NCBI RefSeq assembly: GCF_003315035.1
Contig: NZ_QNRE01000021.1
Location: 1 to 64,000 of the forward strand
Length of the DNA: 64,000 nucleotides
Direction of reading: 5' to 3'
Source of the DNA: Nocardia puris
GTDB lineage: Bacteria > Actinomycetota > Actinomycetes > Mycobacteriales > Mycobacteriaceae
The translations under genes were made by a program, and so were the position numbers. The notes beneath the pieces are model-generated. The model did no database searches and was not told the origin of the DNA. It was given only the letters and a program-made list of their open reading frames with translations. Of the stretch, positions 46,730 to 54,817 are shown piece by piece (position 1 is the first letter of the stretch; each line of letters starts with the position of its first letter).

Positions 46730-48808
46730 ATGTCGAGGAACGGTGACGGTGCGGTGGCGTGTCCGGCGTTGTCGAAGGGGCAGAACGTGCCGCTGCCCGC
46801 CGACGTGGACCGCGTCGACGTCGTCCTCGGCTGGACCGAGACGGAGGTAGAGGTGGACGCCTCGGCGCTGCTGCTCGGCGCCGCGCGCACGGTGGCCTCC
46901 GACGCCGACTTCGTCTTCTACAACCAGCCGGAGTCGTCCTGCGGTGCGGTGCGCTTCCTCGGGGTGAGCGCCACGGAAGAGGGCGCGCAGGCCCGGATCG
47001 CCGTCGACCTGGGAGCGCTCCCCGAATCGGTGCACACCGTCGCGCTGGCCGGGAGCCTGTCCGCCGGGACGTTCGGCGCGCTCGGCAAGCTCACCCTGCT
47101 GGTCGTGGACGCGGCGGGGCAGTCGCTCGCGGAGTACGTCACGGCCGACGCGACCACGGAGTCGGCGTTCGTCTTCGGCGAGGTGTACCGGCGCGACGGC
47201 GCGTGGCGGGTGCGCGCGGTCGGCCAGGGGTGGGACTCGGGTCTGGCCGGGCTGGCGACGGATTTCGGTGTGGCGGTGGACGACGATCCCGTCGAGGACG
47301 TCGAGAATGATCTTGCCCGGGAAGTCGAACATGATCCTGCCGGGGAAGTCGAAACTGCCGCTCGGGCAACGGAAACCGCAGCCGAGGCAACGGAGCCCGA
47401 TTCGTCGAGCGCGCCGGAGCCCGCCCGCCCCGCGGCGCGCATGCCCACCCGCGCCCGGGGCATCCGCACCGCCAAGAAGGCCGTGAAGAAGGCCAAACCG
47501 CCGGAATTCAAACTGGCCGAATCGGAGACGTGGCAGCCCGCGCGCCTGTTCTCCGTGGTCGGCGTGGGCGCGGGCGAGGAGCAGGAGCGCCGCGCCACCT
47601 CGGCGCTGCTCGCGACCATGCAGGCGGTCCGGCCCTTCGCGCGAGCGCTGTGCGCTCGAATGGGCGCTCCGGCAGGTGCTTTCGAGGCGTACGTCGAGGT
47701 GCAGTACGAGCGGGGCGAGACGAAGGTGATCCCCGACGCCGTGCTGAAAGTGATGCGAGGCAGCCGGACCTGGACCGGATTGCTCGAGGTGAAGACCGGC
47801 AACGGCAAACTCCGCCGCGACCAGCTGGAGAGCTACCTCGACGTGGCGCGCCGCAAGAAGTACGACGTGGTGGTGAGTCTGTCCAACGACGTGCCGGCCG
47901 GGCCGGGCGAGCTGCCGGTGGAGGTGGACCGCCGCAAGCTCGCCAAGGTCGAGTTGCGGCACCTGTCGTGGGCTGAGGTGGCGCACGAGGCTCGGATGCT
48001 GTTGTCGCACGGCGGTATCGAGGAGGATCTGCACGCGTGGCTGCTCAGTGAATTCCTGCGCTACCTCGACCACCCGCGGTCCGGCGCGACGGAGTTCGTG
48101 GACATGGGGCGGCACTGGGTGGCGGTGCGCGACGCCGTGACAGCGGGGACGCTGCGCGCCGGCGATCAGAAGGCGCTGGCGGTGGCCGACACCTGGGTGT
48201 CACTGTCCCGCCATCTCGCGCTGCGGCTCACCGCCGAACTCGGCGTCACCGTCAAACACGTTCTGCCGCGCAAACATCGGGCCGATCGCGCGGCCCGCAA
48301 CGCCGCGGTCGCCGAGCGGCTCGCGGCCGACGGCGTATTCGAGACCGTGTTGCGCATCCCGGACACGGCGGGCGATCTGATCGTCGCCGCCGACGTGCGC
48401 ACCAACAAGGTCCGCTGCCGCACCACCCTCGACGCCCCCGACGAGGGCACGGCGGCGCGGCGCGTTTCCTGGCTGGTCAAACAGCTCGACGGCGCACCGG
48501 TCGATCTCACCGTCGAAGCGGTGTTCTCCGAACGCGGCAACGAGGCGTGCGAACTCCTCGACACCGTGCGCGCGAATCCGAAATCGCTCACCGAGGGACG
48601 CGGCGGCACGCTCACCTCGTTCTCTCTAGAGCGCACGTTCCCCATGGGCAGCCGCCGGTCGGGCACCGCCGCGAGCTTCATCACCAGCGTCACCGCCGCC
48701 ACCGACACCTTCTACGGCACGGTCGTGCAGCCGTTGCGCGGTTGGGTGCCCGCCGCGCCGAAACAGGCCGAGCAGCCGCGTCCGGAACCTGTCGCCGACG
48801 AGGAGTGA
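46730..48808 (+). CDS. TerD-domain protein fused to a PD-(D/E)XK nuclease-like domain
   Basis: Protein of 692 aa. Residues about 10-190 are TerD-like: LSKGQNVPLPADVDRVDVVL, VFYNQPESSCGAVRFLG, FVFGEVYRRDGAWRVRAVGQ. A Glu/Ala-rich then Lys-rich linker (190-270) follows. The second part contains IPDAVL (Asp336), LLEVKTGNGKL (Glu353, Lys355) and RDQLESYLDVARRKKYDVVV, the D...ExK...QxxxY pattern of PD-(D/E)XK nucleases. The C-terminal about 250 residues are unrecognised. TerD proteins bind calcium and belong to stress-response systems. ATG at 46730 is preferred over GTG at 46724. Family of the second half is inferred from motif alone. Confidence 0.78.
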   Translation: MSRNGDGAVACPALSKGQNVPLPADVDRVDVVLGWTETEVEVDASALLLGAARTVASDADFVFYNQPESSCGAVRFLGVSATEEGAQARIAVDLGALPESVHTVALAGSLSAGTFGALGKLTLLVVDAAGQSLAEYVTADATTESAFVFGEVYRRDGAWRVRAVGQGWDSGLAGLATDFGVAVDDDPVEDVENDLAREVEHDPAGEVETAARATETAAEATEPDSSSAPEPARPAARMPTRARGIRTAKKAVKKAKPPEFKLAESETWQPARLFSVVGVGAGEEQERRATSALLATMQAVRPFARALCARMGAPAGAFEAYVEVQYERGETKVIPDAVLKVMRGSRTWTGLLEVKTGNGKLRRDQLESYLDVARRKKYDVVVSLSNDVPAGPGELPVEVDRRKLAKVELRHLSWAEVAHEARMLLSHGGIEEDLHAWLLSEFLRYLDHPRSGATEFVDMGRHWVAVRDAVTAGTLRAGDQKALAVADTWVSLSRHLALRLTAELGVTVKHVLPRKHRADRAARNAAVAERLAADGVFETVLRIPDTAGDLIVAADVRTNKVRCRTTLDAPDEGTAARRVSWLVKQLDGAPVDLTVEAVFSERGNEACELLDTVRANPKSLTEGRGGTLTSFSLERTFPMGSRRSGTAASFITSVTAATDTFYGTVVQPLRGWVPAAPKQAEQPRPEPVADEE

Positions 48809-48848
48809 GGCCCTGGGTTCGCGCGGCCGACATCGGAGCCGGAGGTTA

Positions 48849-48883
48849 TTGCCGGTACAGCAATCTTCTTGCCGATACCGCAA
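48849..48883. promoter_or_regulatory. Two tandem 15-bp operator-like repeats
   Basis: TTGCCGGTACAGCAA (48849-48863) and TTGCCGATACCGCAA (48869-48883) are near-identical, partly palindromic (TTGC...GCAA) and start exactly 20 bases apart, two helical turns. They lie just upstream of the promoter of the next gene. Confidence 0.55.
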
Positions 48884-48913
48884 GAAATCGTGCCAAGAAC
48901 TGCCTATCCGTCC

Positions 48914-48919
48914 TAGCGT
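48914..48919 (+). promoter_or_regulatory. -10 element of a leaderless promoter
   Basis: TAGCGT ends 6 bases before ATG 48926 of the methyltransferase gene, with no Shine-Dalgarno. Confidence 0.5.
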
Positions 48920-48925
48920 GACGGC

Positions 48926-49759
48926 ATGCCGCACGCACACTCACCCCGCCACCACGATCAAGCCGACATCCTCGACCTGGACGCGGAGGTGCTGGCCGAG
49001 CACACCGCCGCGATCATCGCCGGTCTGCCGGTCACGACCGAGCCCCGGCGGATCGTCGATCTGGGCAGCGGGACCGGGGCGGGCACCTTCGCCCTGCTGG
49101 ACCGTTTTCCCGAGGCGCGGATCGCGGCGGTCGACGCGTCGGCCGAGCACCTGCTGCGCCTGCGCGAAAAGGCTTGCGCGCGAGGCGTGGACGGGCGCGT
49201 GGACACGGTGCGGGCCGATCTCGACGCCGCCGAGTGGCCCGCGCTCGGCACGCCCGATCTGGTGTGGGCGTCGGCCTCTCTGCACCACCTCGCCGACCCG
49301 GACCGCGCGTTGCGCAGGGTGCACGACATCCTCGCGCCGGGCGGGCTGCTGGCGGTGGTCGAGCTGGCCGGATTCCCCCGATTCCTGCCCGCCGACGCGC
49401 CGGAGGACCGGCCCGGCCTGGAAGACCGCTGCCACGCGGTGAGCGACAGCCGCCACAGCGAGCACCTTTCCCATCGCGGCGCCGACTGGGGGCCGATCCT
49501 CACGGCCGCCGGCTTCACGGTCGACAAGGAACGCGCGCTCACCGTGCGCATCGACGGCGCCCACAACCCGGCGGTCGGCATCTACGCCCTCAACGGACTG
49601 CGCCGCCTCCGCCACAGCGTGTCCGACGCCCTCGACCCGGCCGACCGCACCGCCCTCGACCACCTGCTCGACACCGACGGCCCCGGCAGCATCCTGCGCC
49701 GCGCCGACCTCACCCTGCGCACCGAGCGCAGCGTGTGGGCAGCGCGCCGCACCGGGTGA
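48926..49759 (+). CDS. Class I SAM-dependent methyltransferase
   Basis: Protein of 277 aa. SAM motif I is RIVDLGSGTGAGTFALL, motif II AAVDASAEHL, and the post-motif region is PDLVWASASLHHLADPDRAL. The His-rich N terminus (MPHAHSPRHHDQAD) is unusual and might bind a metal. Substrate unknown. The gene is probably leaderless and its promoter carries two operator-like repeats, so its expression is likely regulated by an unlinked factor. Confidence 0.83.
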   Translation: MPHAHSPRHHDQADILDLDAEVLAEHTAAIIAGLPVTTEPRRIVDLGSGTGAGTFALLDRFPEARIAAVDASAEHLLRLREKACARGVDGRVDTVRADLDAAEWPALGTPDLVWASASLHHLADPDRALRRVHDILAPGGLLAVVELAGFPRFLPADAPEDRPGLEDRCHAVSDSRHSEHLSHRGADWGPILTAAGFTVDKERALTVRIDGAHNPAVGIYALNGLRRLRHSVSDALDPADRTALDHLLDTDGPGSILRRADLTLRTERSVWAARRTG

Positions 49760-49864
49760 ATGCGTCAGCTGACGGCCTCTGCGGGTCGAGAGCGCGGTCT
49801 CGAGCCCACCGCACCGACGTGATCGCGCCTCGGCGACCGCGTTCACCGCCCCGGACCTGGACGC

Positions 49865-50626
49865 TCAGCGCGGGTCGGGGATGGCCCGGATCGCCAGGAA
49901 CCCCGACGGTTCCCGCGAAAGCCGTTCGTAGCGTTCGGGATCGACGTGCGCGGCGGCCGCGGTGGGACGCGGCTCCAGCACACGTTCGAGCAGGAAGCCG
50001 GTGGCGCGCAACTCCTCGCAGGTCCGTTCGAGTGGGGCCAGCCAGTACCGCATGCGCCACCCGCGACTCCACACCTCCTCGATCACGCGCGGTTCGAAGT
50101 AGTTGCCGCCGTGGCGCAGCCAGTCGCCCGTGGGGTGCGGGCGCGAGAGGACCAGTGCGCCGTCGGGGCGCAGCACGCGGCGCAGTTCGCGCAGCATCGC
50201 GACCCGGTCGTCCACGTACTCCAGCACCAGGGCCAGGAGCACCGCGTCGACGGACGAGTCCGCCACCCAGTCCAGCGGTTCACCGAGGTCGTGCACGCGA
50301 AAGTTCCCGCCGGGCACTCGTTCCCGGCTCAACTCGACCATCCGCGCGCTCTGGTCGAACCCGCTCACCCGCGCGCCGCGCGCGGCCAGTTCCTCGGCGT
50401 AGAGGCCGGGACCGCACGCCGCGTCCAGGACGTCGCGGCCCGCCACGTCGCCGAGCAGCGCCAGGCACGCGGGCCGGTCGTAGTGCGCGTTGTAGAAGCC
50501 GTCGCGCGCGTGCTCCAGGTACTCGTCGGCGAAGACGTCATACTGGGCCTCGGAACCCACCGCCTCGCCGAAGTTCGGCTTCGGCGTGGGCGATTCTCGC
50601 TGACTCGGTTCACTGCGTCGGCTCAT
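49865..50626 (-). CDS. Class I SAM-dependent methyltransferase
   Basis: Protein of 253 aa. SAM motif I is VLDAACGPGLYAEELAARG, motif II VSGFDQSARMVELSRER, with VDAVLLALVLEYVDD and a Trp-rich C-terminal part (VIEEVWSRGWRMRYWLAPL). It resembles small-molecule (UbiE/SmtA-like) methyltransferases; substrate unknown. ATG at 50626 is preferred over the adjacent GTG at 50629. Convergent with the previous methyltransferase. Confidence 0.82.
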   Translation of the reverse strand: MSRRSEPSQRESPTPKPNFGEAVGSEAQYDVFADEYLEHARDGFYNAHYDRPACLALLGDVAGRDVLDAACGPGLYAEELAARGARVSGFDQSARMVELSRERVPGGNFRVHDLGEPLDWVADSSVDAVLLALVLEYVDDRVAMLRELRRVLRPDGALVLSRPHPTGDWLRHGGNYFEPRVIEEVWSRGWRMRYWLAPLERTCEELRATGFLLERVLEPRPTAAAAHVDPERYERLSREPSGFLAIRAIPDPR

Positions 50627-50703
50627 CACTCGAGTCTGCCCGACGGCGCGCCAGGGTTGGATTCACGCCGAGCGCAACCGTCGCCCCGCCCGCCCGGCAT
50701 TCC

Positions 50704-50709
50704 TACCGT
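50704..50709 (+). promoter_or_regulatory. -10 element of a leaderless promoter
   Basis: TACCGT ends 7 bases before ATG 50717 of the OsmC-family gene; the only purine run abuts the start codon, so leaderless initiation is likely. Confidence 0.45.
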
Positions 50710-50716
50710 GCGAAGG

Positions 50717-51226
50717 ATGACCACATCGCTGTCGCTCAACGCCATCACCGACGCCACCGCGAAGGCGGTCGCCGACAATCCCGCGAACGCCGTCGTGGTC
50801 TTTCGCGCGAGCGGCACGCCGGAGGGCGCCGTCGGCAGCGCGATCAGCGCGGGTTCGCACACCCTGCGCGTGGACGAACCCCCGGCGCTCGGCGGCGAGA
50901 ACACCGCCGCCAACCCCGTCGAGCACTACCTCGCCGCCCTCATCTCCTGCCAGGTGGTCACCTACCGCTTCTGGGCGGAGCGCCTCGGCATCCAGGTCGA
51001 CGATCTGGCGATCTCCGCCGAGGGTGATCTCGACGTGCGCGGCTTCTTCGGCCTCGACGACACCGTGCGCCCCGGTTTCCAGCAGGTCCGCGTCACCGTG
51101 CGCGTCACCGGCCCCGAATCCCCGGAACGCTACGAGGAACTCCAGCGCGCCGTCGACGCCCACTGCCCGGTCCTCGACATCTCCACCGGCACGATCCCGG
51201 TCCATACGACGCTCGAAACCGCCTGA
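50717..51226 (+). CDS. OsmC-family protein
   Basis: Protein of 169 aa. OsmC-type motifs are present: GGENTAANPVEHYLAALISCQVV with the first redox Cys, and AHCPVLDIS with the second. Such proteins reduce organic peroxides. Divergent from the methyltransferase at 49865-50626. The 217 bases after it hold no gene I can support. Confidence 0.85.
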   Translation: MTTSLSLNAITDATAKAVADNPANAVVVFRASGTPEGAVGSAISAGSHTLRVDEPPALGGENTAANPVEHYLAALISCQVVTYRFWAERLGIQVDDLAISAEGDLDVRGFFGLDDTVRPGFQQVRVTVRVTGPESPERYEELQRAVDAHCPVLDISTGTIPVHTTLETA

Positions 51227-51443
51227 CCTCAACGCAATGCGTCGTACGGGGCATGTCCCCGTGTTCGTCGCCCGGGGCACGTTCCCGTGCTCGAAGCTGT
51301 TCCCGTCGGAGCGGCGCGGCACGTATCGAGTCGCCGCCCGCACTCGCGGTCGATGCCCTGACGCCGGTGGCCCCAGGCGCGGCGACGGCACCTGCCAACA
51401 CCTACACCGCGTCCGGGTGTTGCGGCGTCCCCACGAACCCGCG

Positions 51444-52631
51444 TCAGCGCAGCCGGATGTCCAGCGTGCGATAAAGCGGGACGAACGCGTTGAAACGGTA
51501 ACGGCGGCGGGTGATCTCCCACGGCCGGCCCGCGGCGAGCAGCACCTCGAGGAAGCGCGTCATCTGCACGTGGGTGAGCGCGGCGCCGAGGCAGAAGTGC
51601 TTACCGCCCCCGAACCAGAGCTGCCGGGTGCGCGCCACGTAGCCGAGGTCCAGGTCGAACCGGCCTACGGAATTGTCGATGTACCAGGTCATCACCTTCA
51701 CGCGGTCGCCCGCGCGCAGATGCTTCCCGCCCAGTTCGACGTCGCCGACAACCCCGCGCCCCACCACGGGCATCGAACTCGTCACCCGCAGCCCCTCCCG
51801 CACGGCTTCGGGGATCAGGCCGGCGTCGCCGAGGAGCCGGTGCTGGTCGCCGGTGTCGTGCAGCAGCGCGACGAGCCTGCCGAGCGTGCTGGCCAGCGTG
51901 ACGGTTCCCGCCACCACGAGCAGCACGGTGAACCCGCGCGTCTGCTCGAGCGTCAACCCCAGCTCGCGGCACCGGCCGATCACGGTATCCGGACCGGCCG
52001 AGTCGTAGGCCTGATCCACGGTCGCGCCGATCAGCGCCGACAGCGCGCGCCCCTTGCGCTGATTGCGCGCGGGTACCCGTGTGGTGGACCAGTTGCCCTT
52101 GCCGAGGTCGGCCAACCGCTCCATCGCGGCGAAGTACTCGACATACGGTGCGGCGGTGCCGGTTTCGCGCGGCAGCCCGGCGATATCGACCATCGCGCTC
52201 GCCGTGAACACCTTGCCGAACTCGGCGATGTCGACGGTGCGGCCCGCCGCCAGATCGGTGCGCAGCCGCTCGAGTAGCACGCCCGTCGACGTCTCCACCA
52301 GATGCTCCGAGGCGGGCCGGGAGAACAGATCGCCGAGCCCCGCCCGCAACTGCTGGTGCGCGGGGCCCTCGAACCGGTCGGCGGCGAAATCGCCCAGCAT
52401 CTGCGACCACCAGTGCCCCGACGCACCGTCGGCCGCGATGCTGAAATGCTCACTGTCCCGGTGCACTTCGCGCGCGAGCTCCGGATCCGACACCACCCAG
52501 CCGAATTTCGGCACCTTGCGGATCGGCGCGGTCACCGCCCCCAGGGGCGCGAGCAACGCCAGCCCCGGCTGCGCGGCGGCGTGCAGGGCCAGTTCGTGCC
52601 ATTCGGCGACGCGGGGCAGCGACGGGATCAC
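51444..52631 (-). CDS. Cytochrome P450
   Basis: Protein of 395 aa, a soluble bacterial P450. The heme loop is FGGGKHFCLGAALTH with Cys347 as iron ligand. The K-helix ExxR is in EAVREGLRVTS. The I-helix (LLVVAGTVTLASTLGRLVAL) lacks the usual acidic-Thr pair. The N terminus (VIPSLPRVAEWHELALHAAA) is short. The GTG start at 52631 overlaps the TGA of the upstream asparagine-synthetase-like gene, so the two are translationally coupled. Substrate unknown. Confidence 0.9.
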   Translation of the reverse strand: MIPSLPRVAEWHELALHAAAQPGLALLAPLGAVTAPIRKVPKFGWVVSDPELAREVHRDSEHFSIAADGASGHWWSQMLGDFAADRFEGPAHQQLRAGLGDLFSRPASEHLVETSTGVLLERLRTDLAAGRTVDIAEFGKVFTASAMVDIAGLPRETGTAAPYVEYFAAMERLADLGKGNWSTTRVPARNQRKGRALSALIGATVDQAYDSAGPDTVIGRCRELGLTLEQTRGFTVLLVVAGTVTLASTLGRLVALLHDTGDQHRLLGDAGLIPEAVREGLRVTSSMPVVGRGVVGDVELGGKHLRAGDRVKVMTWYIDNSVGRFDLDLGYVARTRQLWFGGGKHFCLGAALTHVQMTRFLEVLLAAGRPWEITRRRYRFNAFVPLYRTLDIRLR

Positions 52632-54553
52632 GACGCCGCTCCCGCGATAGCCCCCGACGCGAACCGCTCGGCGCTGAACTGGTCGACCACCAGGTGCGTG
52701 CACAGGATCGCCATCGACGCCCACTCGGCCGTACTGCCCGCCCAGGTGCCCGGCTGATCCACGGCGGTGCGCCAGATCCGTTCCGTCACTTCGGGATCGA
52801 ACAATCCGTAGCGGCGCACGGCGTCGCGGGAGAGGTGGTCGGCGGCGAGGTCCGCACCGGGGCCGCTGAGGTACCAGGCGCCGACCGGTGTCATGAACGG
52901 CTTCTTGCGCCGCCGCACGATCGGCTTGGGCAGCAGCGGTGCCATCGCCCGCTTGAGCACGTACTTCTCGGTGCCCAGGCGCACCAGCATGCCCGGATCG
53001 ATCTCCGCGCAGACGTCGAGCACGTCGCGGTCCAGGAACGGCACCCGCACCTCGATGCCGTGCGCCATCCCGAGCCGGTCGGAGATCGGCAGCACCCAGT
53101 GCGGCAGCCGCGTGTGGAACTCGAAATGCATCTGCCGGTGCAGGGTGGTGTGCTCGGGCGGGCGCGGAAGTGCCGACGGCTCAGGAAGATCCGTGAGCAC
53201 GGCCGGTCGCGCTGTGCCCGACAGCGCGCTCCACAGGTACACCCAGGGCGGCATCTGCCCGTACTTATCCGTGTATTGCCCACGGCGCGTGGCGAGGTCG
53301 ACGATGTGGCGGTCGATGCCGCTGGGCGCGCCGATCCACTTCGTCGCCTGCCGCCACACCATCGGTTGCAGGAAGTCCAGACGCATGGTCTCCAAACGCG
53401 AACTCAGCCGCATCAACCGGTAGAAGTCGTACCCGGCGAGCAGTTCGTCGGAGCCGTCGCCGCTCATCGCGACCTTGAGTCCCCGGTCGCGGGCCAGCGC
53501 CGTCAGGTCCAGGAAGGGGGAGGCGACGCCGCCGTACCAGAACGGGGATTCGAAGTGCCACATGCTCTTCGGCAGCAGCTCACAGGCCCGCGCCCCGGTC
53601 ATCTCGGCCTCGTGGTTCGGCACCCGCAGCGACTCCGCCACCAGCCGCGACATCTCGGTCTCGTCGTGGATCGCACCGTCCAGCCGCACGCTGAGCGTGG
53701 TCAGCGGCGCGTCGCAGCGCCGCGCGGCGACGGCGGCGATGGCGGAGGAATCGAGCCCGCCGCTCAACGCGATACCGGCCTCGACCTCGTCGGGAACGCG
53801 TTTGGCCACCGCGGCGGTGAACGCCTCGTCGAACGCCTCGACCGCCGCGCGGCCGGTGAGCAGCGGCGCGTCGGGATCGGGGCGCTGAAAGATGCTGAAG
53901 TACCGCCGAATTCGCACACCGTCGGCATCGGCGGTGAGCACGGTCCCGGGTTCCAGATCGCGCACGTCGCGCCAGAAGGTGCCCGGCGCGATCGTGTGCC
54001 CGTAGAACAGGCAGTCGCTCAACCCCTGCGGGTCGATCTCCGGTGCGCACACCCCGGCCGCGAAGATGCCCTTGATCTCGGACGCGAAGGTGATCCGGCT
54101 GCCACGCCGGTGGTAGAAGAGCGGTTTGACGCCCACGCGGTCGCGGGCCAGCGTCAACCGCCGCCGCGCGGCGTCCCAGATCGCGATGCCGAAATCCCCG
54201 TCCAGATGGTCGGCGAACCGCTCCCCGTACTCCTCGTAGAGGTGCGGGATCACCTCCGCGTCGCTGTCGCTGCGGAACCGGTGCCCGCGCGCCGCCAGCT
54301 CCCGGCGCAACCGCCGGTGGTTGTAGATCTCGCCGTTGAGCAGGGCGCGCACCCGGCCGGTCTCGTCGGCCACGGGCTGCGCGCCGTGGGCCACGTCCAC
54401 GATGGACAGGCGCTGGAAGCCGAGGGCGATGTGCCGGTCGTGCCAGGTGGTGTGGTCGTCGGGGCCGCGGTGGCGCTGTATCGCGCACATGGCCGCGACG
54501 GGGCGCGGGTCGACCGGTTCGGTGAAGTCGGCGATGCCGCAGAGGGCGCACAT
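52628..54553 (-). CDS. Asparagine synthetase-family amidotransferase
   Basis: Protein of 641 aa. MC at the start provides the N-terminal glutaminase nucleophile Cys2; RHRGPDD, LNGEIYN and DGDFGIAIWD are class II glutaminase motifs. The synthetase half has the PP-loop SGGLDSS, MSGDGSDELLAGYDFYR and VRVPFLDRDVLD. It could make asparagine, or amidate another carboxylate as AsnB-like enzymes do in natural-product pathways. Coupling to a P450 favours the second possibility but does not prove it. ATG at 54553. Confidence 0.88.
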   Translation of the reverse strand: MCALCGIADFTEPVDPRPVAAMCAIQRHRGPDDHTTWHDRHIALGFQRLSIVDVAHGAQPVADETGRVRALLNGEIYNHRRLRRELAARGHRFRSDSDAEVIPHLYEEYGERFADHLDGDFGIAIWDAARRRLTLARDRVGVKPLFYHRRGSRITFASEIKGIFAAGVCAPEIDPQGLSDCLFYGHTIAPGTFWRDVRDLEPGTVLTADADGVRIRRYFSIFQRPDPDAPLLTGRAAVEAFDEAFTAAVAKRVPDEVEAGIALSGGLDSSAIAAVAARRCDAPLTTLSVRLDGAIHDETEMSRLVAESLRVPNHEAEMTGARACELLPKSMWHFESPFWYGGVASPFLDLTALARDRGLKVAMSGDGSDELLAGYDFYRLMRLSSRLETMRLDFLQPMVWRQATKWIGAPSGIDRHIVDLATRRGQYTDKYGQMPPWVYLWSALSGTARPAVLTDLPEPSALPRPPEHTTLHRQMHFEFHTRLPHWVLPISDRLGMAHGIEVRVPFLDRDVLDVCAEIDPGMLVRLGTEKYVLKRAMAPLLPKPIVRRRKKPFMTPVGAWYLSGPGADLAADHLSRDAVRRYGLFDPEVTERIWRTAVDQPGTWAGSTAEWASMAILCTHLVVDQFSAERFASGAIAGAAS

Positions 54554-54817
54554 ATCGGGGTTTTCCGTTCAGTCCTGGCCGGCGGGCGCGACAGCGCACT
54601 CAGCTCGGTGCGGGCGGCATCCATGGCGCCCGAGAGTCGGCGGATCGGCGGGAGTTCGTCGGCCGCGCCGAGCACGATCAACCGCGTGCCCGGCACATCC
54701 GGCCGGGCCGACTCTAATCACGGATCCGCACTACGGCGAAATCGGCGTAAACAATTCTGCGCCGGAAACCAATTCGACGCCGATACCTTGTCGCGCAGTA
54801 TCAAGAAGACCGGGATT

